Of a DNA stretch of 64,000 bases, positions 9,279 through 19,606 are shown in pieces (the first letter of the stretch is position 1; every line of letters begins with the position of its first letter). Below the pieces are notes generated by a model. The model ran no database searches and had not been told where the DNA came from. It saw only the letters and a program-made list of their open reading frames with translations. The stretch is from Anaerocolumna sedimenticola (GTDB lineage: Bacteria; Bacillota; Clostridia; Lachnospirales; Lachnospiraceae). The DNA is taken from the NCBI RefSeq assembly GCF_009931695.1, contig NZ_CP048000.1, positions 4,047,501-4,111,500 of the forward strand. Reading direction: 5' to 3'. A program made the translations under genes and the position numbers.

Positions 9279-10985
9279 AAGTCTGCCTCCGATCTACAAA
9301 ATTTCTTTTCATAATTTGAATTTCACCGTCTTTTAAAATAGAATTAATATATACAAAATAATCCTTATCATTTTGCTCTGGATAATCCAGATTTTCCTGG
9401 AACGAATGCCATCTTGTTTCTTTTCTGGCTTGTAAATGGGCAATTACTGTTTTGGCTACCACAAGGCGGTCTATTAATTCATAGATTTTCATCAGATCAT
9501 AATTATCATCTGCATGAAGTTTTCCTGCTAATTTTATAATATCCTGTATCCTGTTTTTAGCTATTGTAAGTTTCACCTCGTTATAGCCATAGTTGCCGGA
9601 TATTCCCCCCGCATATTCATCCATTACTTTCTGCATGGCTTCTTCCAGCTGATTCACGGTATAAACACCCCCCGGATTAACAAAATAGTTTGAAATTTCT
9701 TCGTATTTCTTATCTTCTTCCTCAATGAAAGCTTCTTGGGACAAAATTTCAGTTAGTTGACAATTTCGCGTCCGGGTGGATTTCGTAGTAATATACCCGA
9801 TTACTGCCTCCGCAGCGATTTCTCCTTCTACCAGGCTGCCTGTAACATACTTCTGGGGACATCCTCCGGCCACATCACCTGCGGCATATAACCCGGCAAT
9901 TGTGGTCTGCCTGTCTGTATCCACCCAGTATCCGCTGCTGGTATGACCGCCGACAATATAAGGTTCTGTTCCTTCTATCTCTACATTTTCTGTTGCAGGT
10001 CCAACCCCTCGTTCCATCCATTTTAAGGTTTGTGCCGGTGCCATATTAAGATATGCCTTTAATAATTCTTCTTCCGCTTCAGGACTGATTCCCTCTGTCT
10101 TTAAAAAGCAGGGCCCCCTGCCCTGTTTGTTTTCTTCAACTGTAGAATAAACCCGGTTCGGTGTGGTTGGTGCCCCATATTTATTATCATAGATTTCACC
10201 TAAACTGTTAATCTGGGAGCAGATACCCCTTGTGCTATGGTTCCGGTTGGAGCGATGGTATCCTTACATCTTAATGCAATAAAGCGCATTTCAAATGTAG
10301 TCATTTCTGCTCCGGCTCTTATTCCCATAGCATAACCGGCACCGGTATTAAAGGGAGGATACCACATTTTATGTTTGGAAAATCCGGTATTATTAGGTTT
10401 GTAGATTCCGGCTGCACCACCGGTGGAACAAATGACACCTTTTGCATAAATGATATAAAAAATATTTTCTTCTATACTGAAACCATATGCACCTAAGACA
10501 CAGTTGTCTTTGACAATATAATCAATGATATTAACCTTATTTATGACTTTTATATTTTCCTGTTCATATACCGCATCAGCTAAAATAGGTTTAATATTTT
10601 CTCCGTTAATTTTGATATTACGGTTACCTCTCGTAACGTATTCTCCATTTTCATCTTTTAAAATAACTAAACCCAGTTTTTCCAAATGACGGGTTACCTT
10701 GTTGAGACGTTCCGCCATGGTTAATACCAGGTCCTCCCGTATCAGCCCATTCGCATCTTGTTTTACATATTCCAGATAATCTTCAGGAGTTTTTCCTTTG
10801 ACAATATAAGCATTCAGTGCATTTACTCCGGCTGCCAGACAACCACTACGCTTTATATTCGCTTTTTCTGCTATTATTACCTTCTTATCACTTTGTCCGG
10901 TTATAGTAATAGCAGCATAACAGCCTGCAGTTCCGCCGCCGATGATTAAAATATCCGTATAAAGTTTCTTTTTCTTTAATACCAC
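9262..10985 (-). CDS. aprA: APS reductase alpha subunit-like flavoprotein, frame interrupted
   Basis: An FAD enzyme of the fumarate-reductase/AprA superfamily expected to reduce APS to sulfite and AMP. The N-terminal half has the dinucleotide motif ILIIGGGTAGCYAA near residue 12 and the flavin region RSGCLAAGVNALNAY. The C-terminal half has EPYIVGGHTSSGYWVDTD and GLYAAGDVAGGCPQKYVTG, as in AprA. The halves are in different frames. One extra C in a CCC run (plus-strand GGG 10215-10217) restores GVSAPQINSLGEIYDNKYG and gives about 575 residues. The GTG start at 10985 follows AGGAG. An ATG at 11042 would overlap cysA and is rejected. Fumarate reductase is the alternative, made unlikely by the operon. 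Confidence 0.75.
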
Positions 10986-11016
10986 CCGTGTTCGCTCCTT
11001 TAAGTTATAGTAAATT

Positions 11017-12074
11017 CTAAATATATACCGGCATTGGATCAATTTTTAATTTATTTTCGATAATCTTGGTTTCCTGATCATCAAATAAATAAAGCCTGTG
11101 AATCAGTACCCCAACTTCCTCTCCCTCTTTAAGAGGAGCCTTTTCCAGAGAACGGTAGCCGGACAGCTGACAGCCATTAATATCAACTGTAATTTCCCAG
11201 GAAGAACCATGGAAATTAATATTACGTATAATCCCCTTATCAGCAGCAGAGGGATTGCTGAATTCTTCCATCCTGCCAATTTCTATAAATTCAGGTCTTA
11301 TAATGGATTTTTTATCTTCATACAAATCTTTAAATCCTTTAAATATTCCGGCATTTTCAATTACACTGGATTCCCCGATAAAATGTGCTACAAATGGCGT
11401 TAATGGATTTTTATATATTTCAACAGGAGTTCCTTTCTGCTCCACCACACCCAGATTGGTAACAATAATTTCATCTGCCACATCAATAGCTTCTTCCTGG
11501 TCATGGGTTACGAAAATACTGGTTACACCCAATTTATGAATCATATCCTTTAACCAGTTGCGGAGTTCTTTACGAACCTTTGCATCAATGGCTGCAAAAG
11601 GTTCATCCAACAGAAGCACGGAGGGGTTAGGTGCCAGGGCTCTGGCAAAAGCTACCCTTTGTCTTTGACCACCGGAAAGCTGGTGAGGATATCTTTTATC
11701 CAGTTCTTTAAGCCCCACTAACTCAATTAATTCCTCCGCTCTTCGTTTGACATCTGCCTTACTAACCTTTTTAATCTGTAAGCCAAAGGCAATATTTTCA
11801 TAAACGGTCATATGACGGAACAAAGCATAATTCTGAAATACAAATCCAATTCCGCGTTCCCCCGGGATATGTCATTGACCCGTTTACCATCAATATAGAT
11901 ATCTCCTGAGTCAGGACCTTCAAGACCTGCTAACATTCTAAGGATTGTGGTTTTACCGCTGCCGCTTGGCCCCAGCAGGGCGACTAAATTCCCTTTTTTG
12001 ATAGTAAAACTGACTTCTCTGGAGGCTTTATAATCTCCATATGATTTGTTTAAATTCTTAACTTCTATATACAT
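11017..12074 (-). CDS. cysA: Sulfate ABC transporter ATP-binding protein, frame interrupted
   Basis: Energises sulfate/thiosulfate uptake with CysT and CysW. The first frame holds Walker A (GPSGSGKTT near residue 35) and breaks after DGKRVNDIS. The second frame resumes at FRHMTVYENIAFGLQ and holds the signature LSGGQRQR, Walker B LLLDEPFAAID, the H-loop FVTHDQEE and a C-terminal regulatory domain. One extra C opposite plus-strand GGG 11864-11866 restores DISPGERGIGFVFQNYALFRH. Full product is about 352 residues, the normal CysA length. It lies 12 bases after cysW and 31 bases before the aprA start. Without the repair it could not bind and hydrolyse ATP. Confidence 0.88.
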
Positions 12075-12086
12075 AAGTTTCCTTTC

Positions 12087-12917
12087 CTATCTGCTCTTTT
12101 TGGCTTTCCACTCAACTATGTTTCGAAGAATCAGAATTAGTATGGCTATAATTACTAAACAAGAGGATACTGCAAAGGCTGACGAGAATTGATATTCACT
12201 GTATAAAATTTCAATATGTAAAGGCAGCGTGTTCGTTTTTCCTCTAATATGGCCGGAGACAACCGACACAGCTCCAAATTCTCCCATTGCTCTTGCCGTA
12301 CATAATATAATTCCGTATAATAACCCCCATTTTATATTGGGTAATGTAATTCTCCGAAATATAGTAAACCCTTTTGCTCCCATACTTGCAGCAGCAACTT
12401 CTTCCTCGTATCCCTGTGCCTCCATAAGAGGTATCAGTTCTCTAACTACAAATGGAAATGTTACAAATACGGTGGCCAGTAATATACCTGGCAGTGCAAA
12501 AACTATTTTTATGCCGAATCGATCCATTAAATCATAAAATAGTCCTTTTCTGCCAAAAGTAAGGACAAAGATCAGACCCGCTATAACAGGCGAAATCGAA
12601 AAAGGCAGGTCTATCAATGTTGTCAGAAACTGCTTTCCCTTAAATTTAAATTTAGTAATACACCAGGCCGCCGTAATACCAAACAGTGTATTGGCTGCTA
12701 CGGCAGTCAGTGTAGCAAGCAACGTCAGCCGTAATGCTTCTACCGTATACTTATCAGTAATCGCTCCTAGGTAAGCTCCCAGGCCTTTTTTCAGTGCTTC
12801 TGCCAGGATTAAAAATAAAGGAAGAATTAACATGACAGTTAAAAAAATTATACCGATGCCAATCAGAAGTAACTTTATCCCTTTTGATTCTGTCATTTGA
12901 TTATTATTTTCTTTCAT
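12087..12917 (-). CDS. cysW: Sulfate ABC transporter permease
   Basis: One of two membrane subunits of the sulfate importer. The 276 residues form about six hydrophobic segments, the first at 14-38. The permease EAA loop is visible as EEEVAAASMGAKGFTIFRRITLPNI near residue 172, and ARAMGEFGAVSVVSGHIRGKT is the diagnostic CysW segment. It sits between cysT and cysA, in the standard order. It is intact. Confidence 0.92.
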   Translation of the reverse strand: MKENNNQMTESKGIKLLLIGIGIIFLTVMLILPLFLILAEALKKGLGAYLGAITDKYTVEALRLTLLATLTAVAANTLFGITAAWCITKFKFKGKQFLTTLIDLPFSISPVIAGLIFVLTFGRKGLFYDLMDRFGIKIVFALPGILLATVFVTFPFVVRELIPLMEAQGYEEEVAAASMGAKGFTIFRRITLPNIKWGLLYGIILCTARAMGEFGAVSVVSGHIRGKTNTLPLHIEILYSEYQFSSAFAVSSCLVIIAILILILRNIVEWKAKKSR

Positions 12918-12998
12918 AGTAACACCCCCTATCTGAAGTTATAAAACACTTTTTGTTTCTTCAGCTTAACTTCCCTATCATATAAATTTTCTTTGACT

Positions 12999-13841
12999 TT
13001 AGGCCTTCAAGAATTTAGCGGTTCTGATACGAAGCAGATTCATAACCAGTAACATGATAAAGGAAACAAAAAGCATAACGATAGCTATAGCAGTTGCCCC
13101 CTCATAATCAAACTGCTCAAGTTTTGACATAATAAGCAAGGGAGCTATTTCCGTTTTCATTGGCATATTCCCTGATATAAAAACAACGGATCCATATTCC
13201 CCGATTCCCCTGGCAAAAGCCAGGGAAAATCCGGTCAATATCGGTGAAATCAACTCAGGTAATATAACTTTACGAAATATCTGAAAGCGGGTTGCACCAA
13301 GCATTAAAGAAGCTTCCTCAACACTCTTATCCAGCTCTTCCAGCACCGGCTGAACATTCCTGGTTACAAACGGTATTCCTATAAAAACCAAGGCGATTGT
13401 AATACCAAATAAAGTATAGGAACCTTTTAAACCTAATTTAAGCAACTGGCTGCCAATCCATCCATTTTCCGAATAAAGGGCAGTTAAAGCAATACCTGCT
13501 ACCGAAGTCGGAAGTGCAAAGGGAAGATCAATCATACCGTCCATAATCCGTTTGAAAGGAAAATTGTACCTTACAATGACCCAGGCTAGTAAAACACCAA
13601 ATACTACATTAATAGATGCTGCCAAAAAAGCACTGGTAAAACTTACACCATAAGCATGTAAAACTCTTTTATTAAAGGCTGCTTCGATAAACTCCGGTAA
13701 TCCCAAATCAGCAGTTTTAAAAATTATGGAGGATAATGGGATTAAGATAATAATTGATAAATATGCCAGTGTAATTCCCAAGGTAAGTTTAAAACCTGGA
13801 ACAACGCTATTTTTACGGGCCATTTTCTTTCCCCTTTTCAT
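12999..13841 (-). CDS. cysT: Sulfate ABC transporter permease
   Basis: Partner permease of CysW. The 280 residues have six likely transmembrane segments, the EAA loop VEEASLMLGATRFQIFRKVILPEL near residue 173, and FARGIGEYGSVVFISGNMP, diagnostic for CysT/CysU. The first ATG (13841) follows AGGGG; the alternative MARKNS start at about 13823 has a weaker site. It lies between the binding protein and cysW, separated from cysW by about 80 bases. Confidence 0.92.
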   Translation of the reverse strand: MKRGKKMARKNSVVPGFKLTLGITLAYLSIIILIPLSSIIFKTADLGLPEFIEAAFNKRVLHAYGVSFTSAFLAASINVVFGVLLAWVIVRYNFPFKRIMDGMIDLPFALPTSVAGIALTALYSENGWIGSQLLKLGLKGSYTLFGITIALVFIGIPFVTRNVQPVLEELDKSVEEASLMLGATRFQIFRKVILPELISPILTGFSLAFARGIGEYGSVVFISGNMPMKTEIAPLLIMSKLEQFDYEGATAIAIVMLFVSFIMLLVMNLLRIRTAKFLKA

Positions 13842-13928
13842 TTAATTTCTTTATTGCAATAAACATGGTGGGATGTTGAATAATCATATAAATCAACCTT
13901 CTAATTTCATTAGTAAAGCATTGCATAT

Positions 13929-14966
13929 TTATTGGCTGATTTCTCCATAAAGCTGATCAAATATACCACCATCTGCAAAATGAGTCTGCTGAACTTCTCT
14001 CCAGGTCCCAAATTTATCGGATAATGTAAACAGTTTCACTTCTTTAAATTGATTTTTATATTTCTCCGCTATGGATTCCATTCTGGGTCTATAATAATTT
14101 TTTGCTGCTATCTCCTGGCCCTCTTCCGAATATAAGTAATTGATGTATTCTTTTGATACTTCTTCCGTATTATGTTTTTTCACATTCTCCGTTACAACAG
14201 CAACGGAGGGTTCTGCCAATATACTGACTGAGGGAACAATTATCTCGAATTTTTCCGGTCCTAATTCTTTCACAGCCAGATAAGCTTCATTTTCCCAGGC
14301 TATTAATACATCACCGATTCCGTTTTCTACAAATGTAGTTGTTGAACCTCTGGCGCCTGAATCCAGAACTTCCACATTGGAATATAATTTTTTTACAAAT
14401 TCTTTTGTCTTTGCTTCGTCATCGTTATATGTAGTCAATGCATATCCCCATGCGGCCAGATAGTTCCAACGGGCTCCGCCTGATGTTTTAGGATTTGGGG
14501 TTATTACGGATACGTCCTCCCTGATAAGGTCATTCCAATCCTTAATATTTTTAGGATTACCTTTTCTTACCAAAAAGACAATAGTAGAGGTATAAGGTGC
14601 ACTGTTATCCTCAAATTTATTTTCCCATTCTTTCTCCAGCAAACCGGAATCTGCAATTTCATCAATATCGTAAGCCAGGGCTAATGTAGCAACATCTGCT
14701 TCAAGTCCTTCTATGATTGCTCTTGCCTGTTTTCCCGAACCACCATGACTTTGTTCTACGGTAACCTGTATTCCTGTTTTTTCTTTATAGTACTTTAAAA
14801 AAGCTTCATTATATTCTGTATAAAATTCTCTTGTAGGATCATACGAAACATTAAGTAAAGAAACTTCCTTTGCTTGCTGACTGGTATCTTTAGTATTGCA
14901 TCCGGAAACACCTGTTATGGTCAAAGCCAATACAATGATTCCAGTTAATAGGGATTTTCTTCTCAT
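13929..14966 (-). CDS. sbp: Sulfate-binding lipoprotein of the ABC transporter
   Basis: Extracytoplasmic receptor for sulfate. It has a lipoprotein signal peptide ([20 protein letters not shown], lipobox VSGC) and mature sequence with family marks: [48 protein letters not shown], and [11 protein letters not shown]. The length of 345 residues is standard. The start at 14966 is set by AAGGAGG seven bases upstream; the ATG at 15032 lies within the promoter region. It is the first gene of the operon, 45 bases downstream of the predicted transcription start. Confidence 0.92.
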   Translation of the reverse strand: MRRKSLLTGIIVLALTITGVSGCNTKDTSQQAKEVSLLNVSYDPTREFYTEYNEAFLKYYKEKTGIQVTVEQSHGGSGKQARAIIEGLEADVATLALAYDIDEIADSGLLEKEWENKFEDNSAPYTSTIVFLVRKGNPKNIKDWNDLIREDVSVITPNPKTSGGARWNYLAAWGYALTTYNDDEAKTKEFVKKLYSNVEVLDSGARGSTTTFVENGIGDVLIAWENEAYLAVKELGPEKFEIIVPSVSILAEPSVAVVTENVKKHNTEEVSKEYINYLYSEEGQEIAAKNYYRPRMESIAEKYKNQFKEVKLFTLSDKFGTWREVQQTHFADGGIFDQLYGEISQ

Positions 14967-15018
14967 GTATATTTCCTCCTTTTCATATTTGATTAATATG
15001 ATTTTAACGATTTTTATC

Positions 15019-15047
15019 ATTATATTAGACATTTCCTACTTTGTCAA
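15019..15047 (-). promoter_or_regulatory. Strong vegetative promoter of the sulfate operon
   Basis: On the minus strand TTGACA (15042-15047) and TATAAT (15019-15024) are separated by exactly 17 bases, a consensus SigA promoter. The 5' leader to the sbp ribosome-binding site is only about 30 bases. There is therefore no room for an S-box or T-box riboswitch, and any sulfur control must act at the promoter. Confidence 0.85.
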
Positions 15048-15147
15048 TATGAATTTAGATATTTATAAATTTAATTTCATTTCTTTTAATAATTATTAGT
15101 TTTATGAATTTATTTGATCATAATGCATACTTAATTTCACAAATATG

Positions 15148-15214
15148 AAAAAAGGACTTGTAATTTTATAAATTTAAGCAATAAACTTAATTCATAAAAA
15201 AACAAATCCTTTTT
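15148..15214 (-). terminator. Terminator downstream of the BofC-like gene
   Basis: On the minus strand AAAAAGGATTTG and CAAGTCCTTTTTT pair around an AT-rich interior, and the outgoing strand ends in a run of T. It separates the gene at 15295-16047 from the sulfate operon promoter. Confidence 0.6.
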
Positions 15215-15294
15215 AATATAATGTTCCTATGGGTATCTTATTTACTCATCTTAATCTGCAAGTATCTATTGCAGTTTTCTTAATCTGTGTTATT

Positions 15295-16047
15295 TTAGCT
15301 GGAATAATTCTCTAGCAAGGCATATAACTCGTCCAGATCTTTAACAGGAATCCCCTCTTCAAGCTTTTGCTGTTCAGCTGCGGAAAGATTTTCTGTTGAA
15401 ACTCCCGTATAATCGAATACTGTCTTCTGATCCCCGTAATAAGCAATGATATAACCGTTCTGCGCTTTAAGATAATACTTGTATTCCGCATTATCTGTAT
15501 TATATGTTTTTTTCAGAGTAATATCATCCTTTGAAAATTTAACGACCTCAAAGGAAATCAGACCTTTTTGAAATTCATTTAACGGTAAATCCTGCATATA
15601 GTCATTGAGGTACTGGATTACTTCCTCACGATTCAGACCAATTAAATAACTTGGCGTTGGTAATACTTCTTCACTGGTTACTCCTGTTTTTACATCATAT
15701 GTCTGTAAAGTATATTGGGTTGCAGGTAAGACTGTATCTTCCTTAACCTGATCAACCGGAACAGTTGTATCTGTTGTATTTTCAACCGTAATATTTGACT
15801 CTGCTTCGGTACTTTGTATCGGTTCCTGTGTTTGAGCCTGATTATTCGCCGCAACCTGGTTACCAATCTGCAAATATCCGTTTTTCTCTAATGATAATAT
15901 AAATTCATTATTCCGCTCTACCGCACTTTCATTAAAATCTCTTAACGCATTTTTATAACTTATATAATAACAGGCGGAGAACATTACTGATAATGAAAAA
16001 AAACTAATGAAATAAACTAATGCCTTCTTGATTTTCACAAAAATCAC
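15295..16047 (-). CDS. Membrane-anchored protein with BofC-like C-terminal domain
   Basis: The exact function is unknown. Residues 8-30 form one hydrophobic segment. A Gln/Thr/Glu-rich linker runs to about residue 125. The C-terminal part (YKYYLKAQNGYIIAYYGDQKTVFDYTGVSTENL..., ending ELYALLENYSS) resembles the BofC C-terminal domain found in many Lachnospiraceae exported proteins. The family link is from memory of that pattern. BofC in Bacillus restrains SpoIVB signalling in sporulation, but the same role here is only a guess. It stands between the flippase gene and the sulfate operon with its own terminator. Confidence 0.6.
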   Translation of the reverse strand: MIFVKIKKALVYFISFFSLSVMFSACYYISYKNALRDFNESAVERNNEFILSLEKNGYLQIGNQVAANNQAQTQEPIQSTEAESNITVENTTDTTVPVDQVKEDTVLPATQYTLQTYDVKTGVTSEEVLPTPSYLIGLNREEVIQYLNDYMQDLPLNEFQKGLISFEVVKFSKDDITLKKTYNTDNAEYKYYLKAQNGYIIAYYGDQKTVFDYTGVSTENLSAAEQQKLEEGIPVKDLDELYALLENYSS

Positions 16048-16224
16048 TCCTTTGGCATTAAGTATTCACTAGTTTTTCCCACTTTATACTATAAAATTTT
16101 ATACTATAAAATTAAATACTATAATTTTATTAATGTACATTATTTGTTATTTCTATTTCAAAACCAATTAATAAATAAATTTTTATAATGATATACTTGC
16201 TATCATTTACTTATCATAATCAGC

Positions 16225-17853
16225 TTATATCAAATGTATTTTACCGGCAATTCGTGCTAATGTTCTGCCCAAGGGCATTTCTCGTAATTCTTCCTCCGTA
16301 AGCCCTTTAAATAATAACAATAAACAGCCATAGGTTATAATAGAAACAAAAACAGCCACCAAAGTACTGATCGAATTCCTTCCGGTTAAACTATGTAACC
16401 CAAAATAAGTTATAAATGCCAGAGCTCCCATAATAACAGAACAAACCGCCGGAATTAAGAAAGTCTTTTTCACTTCCTGTTTATAATTTAGATTCTTCCC
16501 TACTGAAATCCAGTTTAAAATACATACAACCAAAGAAAATGTTACATTACCTATTACCAAAGCATAGGTACTTAAATTAAAGAATTGCAATAGTATGTAT
16601 AACAGTATTATATGAATAACCAGGGATATTGCAGAATGGATAACCGGAATTCTCATCATATTAATTCCCTGTAGAACCGCATTGGTAATGGTTGATAAAG
16701 CAAAGGATACGATAGCGATAGAACCAATACGTAATAAATTAGCCGGTAATACCCTGGCATCTCCAAACAATAACTGCAGAATCGGAGAAGCTAATACACC
16801 CATACCTACCGCTGCCGGTATAGCAATGATCATATTAAATTTAACAGCCTGATGTACTTTGGTTTTCACTTCATAATTTGTTCCCCCTGCTTTTGAAGCT
16901 GCAAGGCTTGGAATAATTGCCACACCCATAGCGGAAGCAATGGATACGGGAACATTAATCAGTAAATTATATTTATTGGAATAGATACCCCATAATTCAC
17001 TTCTTGACGCTTCCTCCAGGCCTTTCTCTGAAAGGACATGTCCAAAAATGGAACCGTCTAAAACTCCGCTGATTTGATAAACCGTCTGACTTAAGATAAC
17101 CGGTACTATGGTAACCAACAGGACTTTAAACACGTCGGGATAGGATTCCCGTATATTTCCGGTATCTTTCCTTAACTGTTTATCTATAATCGGTTTATAT
17201 AAGGCAAAAATAAAGGCCAAAAAGATAAGTGCCGCACAAGCTCCAATAAAAGTACCCAGCGTGCCGCCTGCTGCTCCAAATGCAGCTATATCCGGTGAGG
17301 CACTATGATATTTCATTAAATAATATGCTGCTACAATGCTGACAATGGCGTTAATGATCTGTTCTAATACCTGGGATAGGGAAGTTGGCAGCATTGTATT
17401 TTTTCCTTGATAAAAACCCCTTAAAACGCCCATCACAGCAAAAACAAAGATCGTTGGAGCCAATATTCTAAGAGGGATCGCACTGCGGGGAGACTCATAA
17501 ATGGAATTGGCTAAAAAATCTGCTCCAAAATAAATTACCAGAGATGCTATGGTGCCCACAACAATAGCAAATCCCATTGCGCATAAAAATATACGGTAAG
17601 AATTGCGGTATTGCTTCTTTACTCTCCTGTCGGCAACTAATTTTGAGACAGCTAACGGTAAACTATAGGAGGATAAAATCAAAGCAATATTATAGATTGC
17701 AAATGCATTGGAATAGTAACCAATTCCCTCATCTCCAATAATATTGGTTAAGGGAATACGGTAAAGCAGGCCAATTAGCCTCACAATTATGGAAGCGACT
17801 GCCAATATTCCTCCCTGCACCAAAAAACTGTTACTTTTCTTACCTGTTCCCAT
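16225..17853 (-). CDS. Polysaccharide/lipid II flippase-like membrane protein (SpoVB/MurJ family)
   Basis: Integral membrane transporter of the MOP superfamily, expected to flip lipid-linked peptidoglycan or polysaccharide precursors. The 542-residue protein is hydrophobic along its length with about 14 segments. It has the family opening GGILAVASIIVRLIGLLYRIP, GVLRGFYQGKNTMLPTSLSQVLEQ near residue 153, and NAVLQGINMMRIPVIHS near 398. SpoVB in spore formers serves cortex synthesis, and the neighbouring yqfC/yqfD genes would suit that. It may instead be a general MurJ/YtgP-type flippase. Confidence 0.85.
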   Translation of the reverse strand: MGTGKKSNSFLVQGGILAVASIIVRLIGLLYRIPLTNIIGDEGIGYYSNAFAIYNIALILSSYSLPLAVSKLVADRRVKKQYRNSYRIFLCAMGFAIVVGTIASLVIYFGADFLANSIYESPRSAIPLRILAPTIFVFAVMGVLRGFYQGKNTMLPTSLSQVLEQIINAIVSIVAAYYLMKYHSASPDIAAFGAAGGTLGTFIGACAALIFLAFIFALYKPIIDKQLRKDTGNIRESYPDVFKVLLVTIVPVILSQTVYQISGVLDGSIFGHVLSEKGLEEASRSELWGIYSNKYNLLINVPVSIASAMGVAIIPSLAASKAGGTNYEVKTKVHQAVKFNMIIAIPAAVGMGVLASPILQLLFGDARVLPANLLRIGSIAIVSFALSTITNAVLQGINMMRIPVIHSAISLVIHIILLYILLQFFNLSTYALVIGNVTFSLVVCILNWISVGKNLNYKQEVKKTFLIPAVCSVIMGALAFITYFGLHSLTGRNSISTLVAVFVSIITYGCLLLLFKGLTEEELREMPLGRTLARIAGKIHLI

Positions 17854-17872
17854 AAAATCCTCCTATATAAAC

Positions 17873-17907
17873 ATAAGCCGGCCGCCTGATGAGAGGCGGC
17901 TTATGAT
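17873..17907 (-). terminator. GC-rich hairpin between the lipoprotein and flippase genes
   Basis: CATAAGCCG and its complement CGGCTTATG flank GC-rich inner arms. No clear T-run follows on either strand, so it may be an intercistronic processing or stability hairpin rather than a full terminator. Confidence 0.4.
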
Positions 17908-17947
17908 AATCATTCTTTTGTAATAATAATATAAAATATAATATCTT

Positions 17948-19051
17948 TTATTGCCCTATATCTGAAAGTACAACATCTTCTGTTCTGTCATTCGGGAAAA
18001 GTGCAATATAGGTTTTACCCGGATTAATCGTTAATTCTTTACCCTGTGCATCATAATACCGCATCTTTCTTGTACCTTCATTCTTTTTCCAGGTTATATC
18101 AACTTTTTTGCCGTTCGTTATATAATAACCCTTTCCTTCCGAATTTTCAATATCCATGGTTTGATATCCATTTTTATCTATATTCCATTCCTTAACAAAC
18201 TGTACAATAATATTTTTATAGGCTAACTGTTTGCCCGTATTGTAATCTATATGTTTGGTATCAAATTGAAAACGGTCATATAACTTTTCTTTACTGTCAT
18301 AAGTAAAATATGGGCTGGCATAATTAGAAAACTTAAGTGTTATTTTATTGACATTCTTATCTGAACTTAAATTTGTATCTTTATCATAAAACGTAAAATG
18401 TCCTTCATAATCTTTAGGATATTCTGTTTCATAACCTTTAATTTCCGTACCTTTTAATATACCCTCTTTCGTCGCAAATGCATTATGCGGTGCAGGTATG
18501 GAATGATCCCGATAAAATACCGTATCGCCTATACCGGTTAATCCACTTAGATTATTAATACCTAAAGCACTGATTTTCTTCGTTGCATAGGTGGTCTCTC
18601 CATAATGAACATAAATTGCATCGTATTCATCTGCGATACTGACAAAATAATGTCTCGCACTTCGAACCGAACCAATCCTGGTTTTATTAAGATCTTCAAA
18701 TATACCCATCATTCTGGTGATCCCACCCTCCACCAGTGCTTCATATAAAATGGAAGCTTCAGAAGTACCGCTTTGTGGGGAAGCTTTCTTAATGTTATTA
18801 AACATAATAGCATAAGGTCTTTTATTACTTACTTTTTTTGAAACCCAAAGCCCCGTTAATTTACTTTTTGCTTCTCCGTCATGATTTTCAGGTTTTACTG
18901 TTGGTGATGGTGTTGGAGTAGCTGTCGGTGTAGGGGTAGCTGTCACCGTTGGCGTAACTGTTGGTTTTATTTCGGTATTATCTTTCTTTTTACATCCTGC
19001 CATTGAAAGAATCATAATTAAGATTAATAATAAAATAACACTTTTTTTCAT
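17948..19051 (-). CDS. DUF3048-family (YerB-like) lipoprotein
   Basis: A surface lipoprotein of unknown biochemical role. It has a signal peptide with lipobox MAGC, then a Thr-Pro repeat linker (TVTPTVTATPTPTATPTPSP) that should hold the domain off the membrane. The DUF3048 domain follows, with RPYAIMFNNIKKASPQSGTS, GGITRMMGIFED and RIGSVRSARHYFVSIADEYD. The C-terminal part is the second YerB domain. Length (367) is normal. It is 27 bases after ybeY. Confidence 0.85.
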   Translation of the reverse strand: MKKSVILLLILIMILSMAGCKKKDNTEIKPTVTPTVTATPTPTATPTPSPTVKPENHDGEAKSKLTGLWVSKKVSNKRPYAIMFNNIKKASPQSGTSEASILYEALVEGGITRMMGIFEDLNKTRIGSVRSARHYFVSIADEYDAIYVHYGETTYATKKISALGINNLSGLTGIGDTVFYRDHSIPAPHNAFATKEGILKGTEIKGYETEYPKDYEGHFTFYDKDTNLSSDKNVNKITLKFSNYASPYFTYDSKEKLYDRFQFDTKHIDYNTGKQLAYKNIIVQFVKEWNIDKNGYQTMDIENSEGKGYYITNGKKVDITWKKNEGTRKMRYYDAQGKELTINPGKTYIALFPNDRTEDVVLSDIGQ

Positions 19052-19077
19052 ATTTTTATCTCCTGTTATACAAAGTA

Positions 19078-19575
19078 TCAGCGATAGATATGGAGCTCGT
19101 CCAACACATTCCTTTGCTTTTCTTCCATGATTATTCTTTCTTCCTCTTCCATATGATCATACCCAAACAAATGCATCATACTATGTGCCGTTAAAAACGC
19201 AAGCTCCCGTTCGGCTGAATGGCCGTATTGTTCCGCCTGTACTATAACCTTTTCTACGGAAATAATAATATCTCCCAGTAAAAGTTCACCGGTCTCCGGA
19301 TTGAAATAATTATCTTCCTCTTCTTCCAGGCCTGAAAAATCTGACGGGGTTTTGTAATCAATCATAGGAAAAGATAACACATCGGTTGGTGCATCTATAC
19401 TTCTGTAATTGTTATTGATTTCTTTAATCTCCTGATTATCCGTTAAAATCACGTTTAATTCCACTTCATATGGACATTTCTCCCTGTCAAGGGACTTTTC
19501 AACTACTTTTGCAATAATACTTTCATAATCAAAGCTTAATTTAATATCTGTCTCATACTCTATATTTAACGTCAT
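19078..19575 (-). CDS. ybeY: Endoribonuclease YbeY (16S rRNA maturation)
   Basis: A Zn-dependent RNase for 16S rRNA 3' processing and ribosome quality control. The metal motif reads AHSMMHLFGYDH (residues about 130-141) with all three zinc histidines; the usual Gly after the first His is Ser here. DAPTDVLSFPM near residue 67 is the other family hallmark. The 165 residues are standard. It follows phoH and the HD membrane gene as in most Firmicutes. A 142-bp inverted-repeat element lies upstream. Confidence 0.93.
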   Translation of the reverse strand: MTLNIEYETDIKLSFDYESIIAKVVEKSLDREKCPYEVELNVILTDNQEIKEINNNYRSIDAPTDVLSFPMIDYKTPSDFSGLEEEEDNYFNPETGELLLGDIIISVEKVIVQAEQYGHSAERELAFLTAHSMMHLFGYDHMEEEERIIMEEKQRNVLDELHIYR

Positions 19576-19606
19576 TTTATTTCCTTTCTATTTTATAATA
19601 CTTAAG

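Noticed and set aside
18900-18965. Tandem repeat in the DUF3048 gene as a possible CRISPR or minisatellite
   Set aside because: It is an in-frame Thr-Pro linker of a lipoprotein; no spacers and no regular DNA repeat unit.
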